A DNA stretch of 42,881 nt from Pseudomonadota bacterium (GTDB lineage Bacteria > Pseudomonadota > Gammaproteobacteria > Xanthomonadales > Xanthomonadaceae), in the NCBI GenBank assembly GCA_963205495.1, contig CAUJIN010000072.1, forward strand, positions 1 through 42,881, in the 5' to 3' direction. The translations under genes and the position numbers were made by a program. Under the pieces are notes generated by a model, which saw only the letters and a program-made list of their open reading frames with translations, did not search any database and was not told the origin of the DNA. Positions 29,265-38,661 of the stretch are shown here, piece by piece. Position 1 is the stretch's first letter. Each line of letters starts with the position of its first letter.

Positions 29265-30545
29265 CTACCACTGCCGGGGCGTGAAGTCGCGGTCTTCACG
29301 CATCATCGGCAGCGTGGTGGCCGGGTCGCCGTCGTTGGCGGCTGGCGCGATGCGCAGCAGGCGGGCGAGCAGCGCATAGACATCCACGTTGTCGAAGGCA
29401 TCCACCGTCAGGCCCTGACGCAGGTCGGGTCCGTGCGCGAGGAAGATCGCGGCCATGGACGGCAGCGCCGGGTCGTAGCCGTGCGCACCGGGATTGGGTT
29501 TCTTGCGCGCGAGCTGGGCGCGGTCGAGGATCGTCCAGCCCTCGTCGGCCAGGCAGACCCAGGGCGGGATGCGCGGGTGGCTGCCGAAACGGAAGCGCGC
29601 GGGAACGCGCTCCTTCTTCCAGCACTGCGCGTGTTCGATCGGTCGGGCGAGCGCGGCGTCCAGCTCGGCCTCGCGGCCGGCGCGTGGCGCAAGACCCGCC
29701 ACCGCGCCGCGGTTGAGCAGTTCGAAGCTGCCCGCGGGCAGCAGGTCGTCGAGCAGGATGATCCGGTCCGGCCGCGTGGCGGCCATGCCGTGGTCGGATA
29801 CCACCACGAGGTTGATCCGCTCCCACAGGCCGCGCCGCTTCAGCCCTTCGACCAGCTGCGCGAGCGCGGCGTCGGTGCGGCGCACGGCCTCCAGCGCCTC
29901 GGGAGACTGCGGCCCGTGCAGGTGCGCGTCGTGGTCCACCTCGTCGAAGTAGAGGGTGAGGAAGTCGGGCCGCTGCGCCGCCGGAAGATCCAGCCAGGCC
30001 AGCACCTGTGCGACGCGATCCTGCGGCGGAAGATTCATGTCGAACGTCTTCCAGTAGTGCGGATGGTGGCCGTCGATCGGCGCTTCGGAACCGGGCCAGA
30101 ACATCGTGCCGCTGCGCAGGCCGGCGCGACGCGCGGTGTTCCAGATCGGATCGCCCCCCTCCCACCAGCGCGGGTTTTCCACCGCCTCGCGCGAGGACAG
30201 GTAGAACGCCTGGTCGATGTCCGGATCGATCATGGAATTGTTCACCACGCCGTGGTGGTCGGGTACCCGCCCGGTGACGAGGGTGTAGTGGTTGGGGAAA
30301 GTGAGGGAAGGAAAAGACGGCCGCATCGAGCGCGCCTGCACGCCCTGATGCGCGATTTCCGCGAGCGTGGGGGTGGCTTCCGGGGTGAGGTAGTCGGGGC
30401 GGAAACCGTCGATGGAAATCAGCAGCAGCGCTGGCGGCCGGACGGAATCGGTCGCCGGGCGAACCTCCGTCCGACAGGCGGAGAGCAGCAGGAAAGCGGC
30501 GGCGAGCAGCAGGGCGGGAAAGGCGCGTGAGGCGGCAGGGGGCAT
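29265..30545 (-). CDS. Lipoprotein phosphodiesterase / nucleotide pyrophosphatase (NPP) family
   Basis: 426 residues with a lipobox (LLLSAC) after a short signal helix, so membrane-anchored and outside the cytoplasm. It belongs to the alkaline-phosphatase superfamily NPP branch: LLISIDGFRPDYL (first metal Asp), FPSLTFPNHYTLVTGRVPDHHG with the Thr nucleophile, YFDEVDHDAHLHGP, VVVSDHGMA and NPGAHGYDP carry the other metal ligands. It would split phosphodiester or pyrophosphate bonds of nucleotides or lipid-linked phosphates; substrate unknown. ATG 30545 is preferred over GTG 30575 because the signal helix follows soon after. It lies beyond a 75-bp gap from the czc-operon start and is transcribed toward it. 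Confidence 0.88.
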   Translation of the reverse strand: MPPAASRAFPALLLAAAFLLLSACRTEVRPATDSVRPPALLLISIDGFRPDYLTPEATPTLAEIAHQGVQARSMRPSFPSLTFPNHYTLVTGRVPDHHGVVNNSMIDPDIDQAFYLSSREAVENPRWWEGGDPIWNTARRAGLRSGTMFWPGSEAPIDGHHPHYWKTFDMNLPPQDRVAQVLAWLDLPAAQRPDFLTLYFDEVDHDAHLHGPQSPEALEAVRRTDAALAQLVEGLKRRGLWERINLVVVSDHGMAATRPDRIILLDDLLPAGSFELLNRGAVAGLAPRAGREAELDAALARPIEHAQCWKKERVPARFRFGSHPRIPPWVCLADEGWTILDRAQLARKKPNPGAHGYDPALPSMAAIFLAHGPDLRQGLTVDAFDNVDVYALLARLLRIAPAANDGDPATTLPMMREDRDFTPRQW

Positions 30546-30719
30546 CGGCGGAATTCGGTTTTGCGCAAGGCGCACCGATCATGACAGAAGCCGCGCTCCG
30601 GCGGGCCAGAAGGCGCGATTCCGGGCGGAGGCGGATGCCGCAGCGCAGCAGCCGGGACGTTCTGACGCCTTCCGGAACACGAGGCATTTTGGGGTAGGAT
30701 GCCGCTTCGCCAGCACGTC

Positions 30720-30748
30720 TTGCCCGGTCCGGGCAATGTCCGGACCGG
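30720..30748. repeat. Two overlapping, mutually exclusive inverted repeats before the kinase gene
   Basis: TTGCCCGG-T-CCGGGCAA (30720-30736) is a perfect palindrome. Its right part also takes part in a second perfect hairpin, CCGGTCCGG (30724-30732) with CCGGACCGG (30740-30748), loop of seven. Only one can form at a time. They lie about 85 bp before the kinase start, in a 287-bp divergent region with no gene. A DNA operator or an RNA switch are both possible. Confidence 0.65.
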
Positions 30749-30832
30749 CGCATGACCTGATTCCGAAGCGGCATGTCCGGCCCGTTGTCGGGGTGTGCCA
30801 TAGTCCATGTCCGAGTCGACGCAACCGCTGCC

Positions 30833-33259
30833 ATGTCCGTGCTCCAGCATCAGGATCTGACCCCCGCCGAGCTCGACGAGTTGCTGAGCGCCGTGCTTCC
30901 GGAGATACCCGGCTACCGGGTCGTGCGTCTGCTGGGGCGCGGCGGCATGTCCTACGTCTACCTCGGCATCCAGGAATCGCTGGATCGCCAGGTGGCGATC
31001 AAGGTGATTTCGCCGCTGGCGCTGGAAGACGAAGTGGGCATGCACCGCTTCGAACGAGAAGCGCGCACCATCGCCAAGCTGCAGCACCCGAGCATCGTGG
31101 GCATCCACGCGGTGGGCCGCATGGACATGGGCCTGCTGTATTACGTCATGCCCTATCTCTCGCACGGGCACCTCGGGCGACGCGACCTGCGCTGCGACCA
31201 GCCGCGCGTCATCGGCATCCTGCGCGCCCTGCTGGGCGCGCTCGACTACGCCCACGCGCAGGGCGTGGTGCACCGCGACGTGAAGGCCGAGAACGTGCTG
31301 TTCGACCAGAACGACCGCGCGATGCTCACCGACTTCGGCATCGCCATCACCAAGCGCGACCGCGCGCGCATGACCGGCGCCGGCAACGCCGTGGGCAGCT
31401 GGGGCTACATGGCCCCGGAGCAGGCGCGCGGCGAACACGTGGACGCGCGCGCCGACATCTACAGCGTCGGCGTCCTCACCTTCGAGATGCTCACCGGCAA
31501 GCTGCCATTCCAGAACGCGGACACCGTGGCGCTGGCGCTGATGCACGCGATGGATCCGATCCCGCGGCTGCCGCCGGACAAGGCGCACTGGCAGGCCTTC
31601 ATCGATCGCTCCATGGCCAAGCGCCCGGAGCATCGCTTCGCCAGCGCGCGGGAGATGCTGCACGCGCTCGATGCCATCGCGCTGGAGCGCAGCGCGACGC
31701 AGCCCGCGCGCCCTGCCGGGCGCGGCCTGCGTGGCAGCCTCGATGCGCTGCATCGCTCTTTGGGCAGGCTGAAGAGTCTTGTTCTTCGCCCGGAATCCGC
31801 GCGCGCCGCGGATGAGGCTTCTTCTGCCGCGCGCGGCGCATGGAAGCCGCGCCCCGTGGTGTTCGCCGCCGGCTCGCTGGTGCTGCTGGCGCTGGTGCTG
31901 CTTGCGGGTGTGTGGTGGTCTGCCGGCAAGGACGAAGCCGCGGAGCCAGCCCGTGCCGACGGTGCGCCCCTTGCGGTGGCTGCCGATCCTGCACCGGCGC
32001 CTCCGGTCGCGGTCGCCGCGGATGCCGTCCCGCGGTCCGATGCCGCTTCCGCCAGCACGGAAGTCGACTCGGACGCAGCGGACAACCCGGAAGCGCCCGG
32101 CGAACAGGGGGCGCAGGCTCTGCTGGAAGAGGAGGCGGAACCCGGGCTTGCGGAAGAGGTCGAGGCGGCCTTGCTTGCGCTTCCGCCCGGCGAAGCCGCG
32201 CTGATGACCGCCGCCGAACAGATCCGGCGCAAGCGGCTCACCCAGCCCAGGGGCGACAGCGCGCTCGATTCGCTGCTGGCCGCGCGCCGCCTGCTGGGTG
32301 CCGATCCTCGCGTGAAGCCCGCCGCCGAACGCTGGGTGGCCGCCGTGCAGCCCTATTTTTCCGCGGCGCTGGAGCGCCACGACGACGCCGGTGCGCTGGC
32401 CTTCCTCGCCAGCCTCAAGCGGCTGGAAGAGGGCCTGGATCTGGGCGCACTCAAGGGCGCGGACGCGCTGCGCCAATCGCCGTCCGACGCGGTGCGCGCC
32501 GACCTGCGGCACGCGCTCGCCGAGAAGAACCTTGTGGCACTGAAGGCCGCGCGCGAACGTGCCGTGCGTCTGGGCGTGCCGTCGGCGAGCCTGGAGCCGG
32601 AATACTCCCAGCCCATCGTCACCGCCAAGGTGGGCGACGTGCTGCGCGGCGGCGTTGCCACGGTCATCGTGCGCATGCCGAGCCAAACCGAGCCGGGCCT
32701 TGCGGTGATGCCGACCCCGGTGACGCAGGGCGAATACGCCGCCTACGCCAACGCCACGGGCCGCCCGGCGGCGCAGTGCCGCATCCGCACCGCAGTCATC
32801 ACGGTGAAGGCCCGCACCTGGAAGGCGCCCGGCTTCGCGCAGTCGCCGGATCATCCGGTGGTGTGTCTGGCCGAGACCGACGCCCAGGCCTATGCCGCCT
32901 GGATCGGCCAGCGCGACGGCGTTCGCTACCGCATTCCCACGCAGGCCGAATGGCGGCTCGCCACCGGTGCTCCCGCCACTGCCGCCTGCGGTGCCGGCGG
33001 CGTGCGCTGTCGGACGGAGGGCACCGCGCCCGCAAGCGCGGGGGCGAAAACGCGGGCCGGGGTGCATTCGACCCTGGGCAACGTGCGTGAATGGACCCGC
33101 GACTGTGCCGGTTGCCGCGAGCATCCGACCTTGGGACTGGGTTGGCGCGATGCGGAACCTTCGCGCAAGGGCGACAAGGTCAATCCCGAGTTCGGCTACG
33201 ACGACCTCGGTTTCCGCCTCGTGCGCGAGGTGCCGCTAGAGGCGGTGCAGCAGCGCTGA
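30833..33259 (+). CDS. Membrane Ser/Thr protein kinase with outer formylglycine-enzyme-like domain
   Basis: 808 residues. The cytoplasmic kinase domain (about 28-290) has the glycine loop GRGGMSYVYLG, the lysine in VAIKVI, the catalytic loop HRDVKAEN near residue 147, TDFGIA near 166 and GYMAPEQARGE. One membrane helix (about 342-360, VVFAAGSLVLLALVLLAGVWW) separates it from an acidic Ala-rich stalk and a C-terminal FGE-sulfatase-like domain (about 622-808: MPTPVTQGEYAAYANATGR, YRIPTQAEWRLATG, LGNVREWTRDC, DDLGFRLVRE), placed outside. The usual RGGS active-site cysteine region of true FGE is not visible, so the domain is probably a sensor. ATG 30833 lies close to the kinase; ATG 30773 would add 20 residues. 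Its ligand and targets are unknown. Confidence 0.88.
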   Translation: MSVLQHQDLTPAELDELLSAVLPEIPGYRVVRLLGRGGMSYVYLGIQESLDRQVAIKVISPLALEDEVGMHRFEREARTIAKLQHPSIVGIHAVGRMDMGLLYYVMPYLSHGHLGRRDLRCDQPRVIGILRALLGALDYAHAQGVVHRDVKAENVLFDQNDRAMLTDFGIAITKRDRARMTGAGNAVGSWGYMAPEQARGEHVDARADIYSVGVLTFEMLTGKLPFQNADTVALALMHAMDPIPRLPPDKAHWQAFIDRSMAKRPEHRFASAREMLHALDAIALERSATQPARPAGRGLRGSLDALHRSLGRLKSLVLRPESARAADEASSAARGAWKPRPVVFAAGSLVLLALVLLAGVWWSAGKDEAAEPARADGAPLAVAADPAPAPPVAVAADAVPRSDAASASTEVDSDAADNPEAPGEQGAQALLEEEAEPGLAEEVEAALLALPPGEAALMTAAEQIRRKRLTQPRGDSALDSLLAARRLLGADPRVKPAAERWVAAVQPYFSAALERHDDAGALAFLASLKRLEEGLDLGALKGADALRQSPSDAVRADLRHALAEKNLVALKAARERAVRLGVPSASLEPEYSQPIVTAKVGDVLRGGVATVIVRMPSQTEPGLAVMPTPVTQGEYAAYANATGRPAAQCRIRTAVITVKARTWKAPGFAQSPDHPVVCLAETDAQAYAAWIGQRDGVRYRIPTQAEWRLATGAPATAACGAGGVRCRTEGTAPASAGAKTRAGVHSTLGNVREWTRDCAGCREHPTLGLGWRDAEPSRKGDKVNPEFGYDDLGFRLVREVPLEAVQQR

Positions 33260-33365
33260 GCACCCGCCTGCGCCGCCGCGCCGGCGTTCCCGGAGGCCGG
33301 ACGGGAAGAAATCCGATCCACCCGCAATGCGATAATCGCGCTCCTGTTGCCACTGGAGCGTCACG

Positions 33366-35039
33366 ATGTCCGCAGCCGATCCCCGCCTCGATCCTTCCCG
33401 CCTCATCCGCGCGCCGCGCGGCAGCACGCTCCACTGCAAAAGCTGGCTGACCGAGGCGCCCTTCCGGATGCTGCAGAACAACCTCGATCCGGAGGTGGCG
33501 GAGAACCCGCAGGCGCTGGTGGTGTACGGTGGCATCGGCCGCGCCGCGCGCGACTGGGCCAGCTACGACAGGATCCTCGAAACCCTGAAGACGCTCGAAG
33601 ACAACGAAACCCTGCTGGTGCAGTCGGGCAAGCCGGTCGGCGTGTTTCCCACCCATCCCGACGCGCCGCGCGTCCTGATCGCCAATTCCAACCTGGTGCC
33701 GCACTGGGCCCACTGGGAGCACTTCAACGAGCTCGATAAAAAAGGCCTGATGATGTACGGCCAGATGACTGCCGGCAGCTGGATCTACATCGGCAGCCAG
33801 GGCATCGTGCAGGGCACCTATGAAACCTTCGTCGAGATGGGCCGCCAGCACTACGGCGGCAGCCTCAAGGGCAAGTGGATCCTCACCGCCGGCCTGGGCG
33901 GCATGGGCGGGGCGCAGCCGCTGGCGGCGTCCTTGGCCGGAGCCTGCTCGCTCAATATCGAATGCCGGCAGAGCAGCATCGATTTCCGCCTGAAGACCCG
34001 CTATGTCGATGAGCAGGCCACCGACCTCGACGATGCGCTGGCGCGGATCGGGAAATACACCAGGGCCGGCGAAGCCAAGTCCATCGCCCTGCTCGGCAAT
34101 GCGGCGGAAATCCTGCCGGAGCTGGTGCGGCGCGGCGTCAAACCCGACTGCGTGACGGATCAGACCTCGGCCCACGACCCGGTGCACGGCTACCTGCCGA
34201 TCGGCTGGACGGTCGAGCAATGGTTGGAAGAACAGAAGGCGAATCCGGACAAGGTGCGCGACGCGGCGAAGAAATCCATGCGCGTCCACGTCGAGGCGAT
34301 GCTGGCCTTCCATGCGCAGGGCATCCCCACCGTCGACTACGGCAACAACATCCGCCAGATGGCCTTCGATGTCGGCTGCGAAAACGCCTTCGCCTTCCCC
34401 GGCTTCGTCCCGGCCTATGTGCGCCCGCTGTTCTGCCGCGGCATCGGCCCGTTCCGCTGGGTCGCGCTGTCGGGTGATCCCGAGGACATCTACAAGACCG
34501 ATGCCAAGGTCAAGGAGCTGATCCCCGACGATGCCCATCTGCACAATTGGCTGGACATGGCGCGCGAGCGCATCCGCTTCCAGGGCCTGCCGGCACGCAT
34601 CTGCTGGGTCGGCCTGGGCCTGCGCCACAAGCTGGGCCTGGCGTTCAACGAGATGGTGCGCAACGGCGAGCTGAAGGCGCCCATCGTCATCGGCCGCGAT
34701 CATCTGGATTCCGGCTCCGTGGCCTCGCCCAATCGCGAAACCGAATCCATGAAGGACGGCTCCGATGCGGTCTCCGACTGGCCGCTGCTCAACGCCATGC
34801 TCAACGTCGCCGGCGGCGCGACCTGGGTCAGCCTGCACCACGGCGGCGGCGTCGGCATGGGCTATTCCCAGCACTCCGGCGTGGTCATCGTCTGCGACGG
34901 CACGGAAGCTGCCGACGCCCGCATCGCCCGCGTGCTGTGGAACGACCCCGGCACCGGCGTGATGCGCCACGCCGACGCCGGCTACGAGATCGCGCGGGAA
35001 TGCGGCAAGGCGCAGGGCCTCAAGCTGCCGATGCTGTAA
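33366..35039 (+). CDS. hutU: Urocanate hydratase
   Basis: 557 residues, normal length. It converts urocanate to imidazolonepropionate in histidine breakdown, with tightly bound NAD+. Motifs are [34 protein letters not shown], the NAD loop [22 protein letters not shown], the active-site Cys in [14 protein letters not shown] and [18 protein letters not shown] 33366 has GGAG seven bases ahead. No hutH, hutI, hutG or hutC lies within the window on either side (kinase before, tpm after), which is unusual since hut genes normally cluster. Possibly the rest lies elsewhere. A hairpin follows the gene at 35058-35090. Confidence 0.97.
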   Translation: MSAADPRLDPSRLIRAPRGSTLHCKSWLTEAPFRMLQNNLDPEVAENPQALVVYGGIGRAARDWASYDRILETLKTLEDNETLLVQSGKPVGVFPTHPDAPRVLIANSNLVPHWAHWEHFNELDKKGLMMYGQMTAGSWIYIGSQGIVQGTYETFVEMGRQHYGGSLKGKWILTAGLGGMGGAQPLAASLAGACSLNIECRQSSIDFRLKTRYVDEQATDLDDALARIGKYTRAGEAKSIALLGNAAEILPELVRRGVKPDCVTDQTSAHDPVHGYLPIGWTVEQWLEEQKANPDKVRDAAKKSMRVHVEAMLAFHAQGIPTVDYGNNIRQMAFDVGCENAFAFPGFVPAYVRPLFCRGIGPFRWVALSGDPEDIYKTDAKVKELIPDDAHLHNWLDMARERIRFQGLPARICWVGLGLRHKLGLAFNEMVRNGELKAPIVIGRDHLDSGSVASPNRETESMKDGSDAVSDWPLLNAMLNVAGGATWVSLHHGGGVGMGYSQHSGVVIVCDGTEAADARIARVLWNDPGTGVMRHADAGYEIARECGKAQGLKLPML

Positions 35040-35057
35040 GCGCCTTCCGGCGGCAGC

Positions 35058-35090
35058 GGACTTCCCTGGCAGGATTTGCCGGGGAAGTCC
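35058..35090. terminator. Hairpin between convergent hutU and tpm
   Basis: GGACTTCCC (35058-35066) pairs perfectly with GGGAAGTCC (35082-35090), continuing inward as GGCA/TGCC after a one-base mismatch. It lies between the hutU stop and the tpm stop and could serve both directions. The T-run is absent. Confidence 0.65.
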
Positions 35091-35115
35091 CGCGCGGCTT
35101 TCGCGAGCGGCTAGT

Positions 35116-35784
35116 TCAGCGGGCCGCTGCCGTGCGCCGCAGCACGTAGACGACGGTGTCCAGCGCGCTCACGCCCTGCTCCTGGAACGAGGGCTGGGAG
35201 GCGAGGATGTCGCGGCGCTCGGCCACTTCGACCTGCCAGTCCGGTTCCAGCAGGGCGCGCACTTCGGACTCCTGCACCGAGAACGGCGGGCCGTCCTTTT
35301 CCGCCTGCGGATATTCGAGCGTGATCATCAGGCCGGCGCAGCCGCGCGGCAGGCGGGCGTAGACGGTGGCGGCGTAGCGCCTCCGCAGGTCGGGCGGCAG
35401 GGCGATGATCGCGGCGCGGTCGTAGACGGCGTCGCAGCCGGCCAGGGTGGCCTCGTCCAGCGCGAAGGCGTCGCCTTCGATCAGTTCGATCTGCCCGCTG
35501 CGGTAGTGGCGGCCGAGCGGGGAGTCGTGGATTTCGGCGCGCAGCGCGTTTTCTTCGAGGAACTGGGCGATCGCCAGCGGCGACAGCTCCACGCCCAGCA
35601 CGCGGTGGCCCTGTGCGGCCAGCCAGAGCAGGTCCAGGCTCTTGCCGCACAGCGGCACCAGCACGCGGCTGCCGGGCGCGAGCGCCAGACGCGGCCAATG
35701 CTCCAGCAGCAGCGGCATGGGCGCGTCGTGGTGGAAGCCGATGCGGCCTTCACGCCAGCGTTGGTGCCAGAAGTTTGCGTCCAT
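35116..35784 (-). CDS. tpm: Thiopurine S-methyltransferase
   Basis: 222 residues. The family opening MDANFWHQRWREGRIGFH is present, then the S-adenosylmethionine loop RVLVPLCGKSLDLLWLAAQG, VLGVELSPLAIAQF and DAVYDRAAIIALPPDLR. It methylates thiopurines in assays and, in bacteria, selenium or tellurium compounds have been reported as substrates. ATG 35784 has AGGCAGG just upstream; the longer frame upstream (to 35994) lacks family features. It stands alone, convergent with hutU and divergent from the exported metallopeptidase gene. Confidence 0.94.
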   Translation of the reverse strand: MDANFWHQRWREGRIGFHHDAPMPLLLEHWPRLALAPGSRVLVPLCGKSLDLLWLAAQGHRVLGVELSPLAIAQFLEENALRAEIHDSPLGRHYRSGQIELIEGDAFALDEATLAGCDAVYDRAAIIALPPDLRRRYAATVYARLPRGCAGLMITLEYPQAEKDGPPFSVQESEVRALLEPDWQVEVAERRDILASQPSFQEQGVSALDTVVYVLRRTAAAR

Positions 35785-35971
35785 CGGAGCCTGCCTTGGG
35801 ATATCCGGAGGGCCGAGGTGGCGGGGGCGATCCGGCTCGGTCGATGCGCAACGGTAGCAGAAGCCGGGAGGGCTGCCGGCGCGGCATCGCGCCGGCAGCG
35901 GGCGGGGATTCACGGATGCGTCGCGTTCGCCCGGTATCCTCTTGCGCCCGTTCCGCATTGCCCAATCGCTG

Positions 35972-37201
35972 ATGATCGCCCTGTTCCGAACCACCCTCGC
36001 GGCCCTTCTGTGTGCCGTTACTTCCCTGGCGCTGGCCGATGCGCCCCGCTTCAGCGTGCGCTACGACGTCGGTTTCGACCCGGCGGCGGGCGAGGCCGAA
36101 GTGACCCTGAGCCTGCGCCCGGAAGAAGCCAATGTCAGCCGACTGGTCTTCACCATGCCCAAGTCGCGCTACTCGGACATCGAGGGCGACGGGAAGGTGG
36201 GGCGTGAAGGCGATGCGGTGGAGTGGCGTCCGCCGCGGCGCGGCGGTGAACTGCGCTGGCGCTACCGCATCGACCACAAGCGATCCAGCGGCGCCTACGA
36301 TGCGCGGATCACGCGCGACTGGGTGATCGTGCGGGGCGATCGGCTGATTCCGTCGGCGCGCGTCACCGCCACTCGCGGGGCGCGTTCTCAGGCGCTGCTG
36401 AAGCTGCACCTGCCGCCCGGATGGACCCATGCCGATACCGCCTGGCTGCTGGCGCCCGACGGCGAGGGATTCGCCGTGACCAATTCCGATCGCATCCTCG
36501 CGCGGCCGACCGGCTGGATGATCGCGGGCGACATCGGGACTCGGCGCGACATGATCGAGGGCATGGAGATCGCGGTGGCCGCGCCCAAGGGGCTGGGCAC
36601 GGCGCGGATGGATCTGATGGCCATGATGACCGCCACGGCGCCGTCGATGCTCGATGCCTTCGGGCGGCTGCCCGACAAGATCCTGGTGGTTCGTGCGCCC
36701 GATCCGATGTGGCGGGGCGGCCTTTCCGGCCCCAATTCGATGTGGCTGCACGCCGATCGCCCGCTGATCAGCGAGAACGGATCCTCGACCCTCATGCACG
36801 AGACCATCCACATCGTCACGCGCATCCGCGGCGCGGCGGGGGATGACTGGATCGCCGAGGGCATCGCCGAGTATTACGGCACCGAGATGCTGCGCCGTGC
36901 CGGCCTGCTGAGCGAGGCGCGCGCCGGGAAGGCGATTGCGTGGATGCGCAGGCACGGCAGCGCGGTGCGCAGCCTGCACTCCTCCGATTCGCACGGCAAG
37001 CGCACCGCGCGCGCGGTGGCGCTGTTCGCGGACCTGGACGAGGAAATCCGCGAACGCAGCGGCGGCCGCCGCAGCCTGGACGAAGTGGCGCGCGCCTTGA
37101 TGCGCGACGGCGCGCGCGTTTCCGTCGAGGACCTGCGCAGGGCCGCCAAGGAGGCGATCGGCGCGCCCTCGAAGGTGCTCGGAACCTCGCTGCTGGACTG
37201 A
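35972..37201 (+). CDS. Exported gluzincin-type metallopeptidase of unknown subfamily
   Basis: 409 residues. A signal peptide (MIALFRTTLAALLCAVTSLA, cleavage near ALA) is followed by a beta-rich domain (RFSVRYDVGFDPAAGEAEV, FTMPKSRYSDI) and a catalytic part with LMHETIHIVTRI (HExxH) and, about 18 residues on, WIAEGIAEYYGTEML, giving the third zinc ligand as in gluzincins such as family M61 or M1. No C-terminal PDZ domain, common in M61, is seen. It would act in the periplasm or outside; substrate unknown. ATG 35972 is the start with the signal helix directly following; an upstream TTG at 35942 would add ten residues. It converges with the M28 gene, 17 bp apart. Confidence 0.8.
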   Translation: MIALFRTTLAALLCAVTSLALADAPRFSVRYDVGFDPAAGEAEVTLSLRPEEANVSRLVFTMPKSRYSDIEGDGKVGREGDAVEWRPPRRGGELRWRYRIDHKRSSGAYDARITRDWVIVRGDRLIPSARVTATRGARSQALLKLHLPPGWTHADTAWLLAPDGEGFAVTNSDRILARPTGWMIAGDIGTRRDMIEGMEIAVAAPKGLGTARMDLMAMMTATAPSMLDAFGRLPDKILVVRAPDPMWRGGLSGPNSMWLHADRPLISENGSSTLMHETIHIVTRIRGAAGDDWIAEGIAEYYGTEMLRRAGLLSEARAGKAIAWMRRHGSAVRSLHSSDSHGKRTARAVALFADLDEEIRERSGGRRSLDEVARALMRDGARVSVEDLRRAAKEAIGAPSKVLGTSLLD

Positions 37202-37218
37202 CCGGTCGCGCTGCGGCG

Positions 37219-38607
37219 TCAGGGCTCCTTCGGCTTGCTGCCGAAATCCGCGTCGGATTCGGCCGCAAGCCAGGCGAACACCGCGTAGGCCGCGACGTTC
37301 TGGTCGAGCGCCTTGGCGTCGACCTTGTCGAGGGTATCGTTGGCGGTGTGGTGGTAGTCGAAGTAGTCGCTGCCGTCCTGCGCCAGCGAAGCCCAGGCCA
37401 TGCCCTCTTGCGCCATCGGGATCAGGTCCGGACCGGCGCCGCCCTTGCCCGGCGTGTGTTCGATGCCCAGCGGCGCGAGCGCCTGGGCGATCTGTTCCAC
37501 CGTTTCGCGCGCCGCTTCAGGCGCTTCGCTGGTGGAGAAGGCGTAGATGCGGCCGGCGCCGAAGTCGCTTTCCGCGCCGGTGACGTGCTGCGCGATTTCC
37601 CCGGCGTGCGCCTTGGCATAGGCGAAACCGCCCAGCAGTCCCTGTTCCTCGTTGGCGAAGGCCACCATGCGCACGGTGCGGCGCGGGCGCTGCGGGAGCG
37701 CGGCGATGAGCGCGGCGGCGCGCGCGGTGATGGCGATGCCGGCGGCGTCGTCGATGGCGCCGGTGCCGAGGTCCCAGGAATCCAGGTGCCCGCCGATGAC
37801 CACCACTTCGTCCGGACGCTCGCGCCCGCGCAGCTCGGCGATCACGTTGGCCGATTCGTATTCGCCCTGCATGCCCGCGTCGATGTCCAGCGCCAGCTTC
37901 ACCGGCTGGCCGCGGCGCAGCATGTTCGACAGCAGGTCGGCGTCGGGATTGGAGAGGGCGGCCGCGGCGATCTGGCGCACGCCTTCCTCGTAGCGCATCG
38001 TGCCGGTGTGCGGCAGGCGGTCGCTGTCGGTGCCGACCGAGCGCAGCAGGTAGGCCACCGCACCCTTGCGTGCCGCGGTCGACGCGCCGCCGCGCGCGCC
38101 TACGGCCGCGCCGTAGCCCGCGCTGCTGCGGCTGCGCTCCATGCGGTTGCCGACGTAGGCGATCTTGCCTTCCAGACTGCCGTCCGGCGCGTCTTCCAGC
38201 GCCTTGAGCGTGGCAAATTCCACCACCTCGGCTTCGATCCGCCCGCCGGTGCCAACGCTGTGCCCCAGCGCCGTCAGGTGCAGCGGCTGGGGAAAGGGCG
38301 AAAGGACTTCGGCACGCTCGTGTCCGCGCCGCCATACCGGGTAGCGCACCGGCTCGGTGTAGACGCGATCAAAGCCCATGCTCCGGAACTTTTCCACCGC
38401 CCAGGCCACGGCGCGAGCGTCGGCCGGCGTGCCTCCCATGCGCGGGCCTACCTCGGTGGTGAGCGATTCGACCACTTCGTAGGCGCCGCTGCCGGCCAGG
38501 GCCTGATCGCGCAGCCTGGCTGCGGTGGCCAGCGATTCGGGGGAAAGAGGCGCAGCTCCGGCCGCGACGGAAACAAGCAGGGTGCAGCCCAGGAGCCAGG
38601 GTTTCAT
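37219..38607 (-). CDS. Exported aminopeptidase, family M28
   Basis: 462 residues with a clear signal peptide (MKPWLLGCTLLVSVAAGAAP). The M28 zinc ligands are visible in VVIGGHLDSWDLGTGAIDDA (His and Asp), FANEEQGLLGG (catalytic Glu pair) and DYFDYHHTANDT (His). A PA-type insert (GKIAYVGNRMERS and the following segment) sits before the catalytic domain. It releases N-terminal residues from peptides outside the cytoplasm; secreted M28 enzymes are many in Lysobacterales. ATG 38607 is the normal start. It is separated by 54 bp from the mscL stop. Confidence 0.95.
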   Translation of the reverse strand: MKPWLLGCTLLVSVAAGAAPLSPESLATAARLRDQALAGSGAYEVVESLTTEVGPRMGGTPADARAVAWAVEKFRSMGFDRVYTEPVRYPVWRRGHERAEVLSPFPQPLHLTALGHSVGTGGRIEAEVVEFATLKALEDAPDGSLEGKIAYVGNRMERSRSSAGYGAAVGARGGASTAARKGAVAYLLRSVGTDSDRLPHTGTMRYEEGVRQIAAAALSNPDADLLSNMLRRGQPVKLALDIDAGMQGEYESANVIAELRGRERPDEVVVIGGHLDSWDLGTGAIDDAAGIAITARAAALIAALPQRPRRTVRMVAFANEEQGLLGGFAYAKAHAGEIAQHVTGAESDFGAGRIYAFSTSEAPEAARETVEQIAQALAPLGIEHTPGKGGAGPDLIPMAQEGMAWASLAQDGSDYFDYHHTANDTLDKVDAKALDQNVAAYAVFAWLAAESDADFGSKPKEP

Positions 38608-38661
38608 GCGGGATTTCCTCGGGAAACCCGCGCGCGGTGCGGCGCGCGGGCGGATGCGGGA

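Noticed and set aside
33301..33365. GATAAT at 33331-33336 as hutU -10
   Set aside because: No acceptable -35 at the right spacing; left out as a feature.
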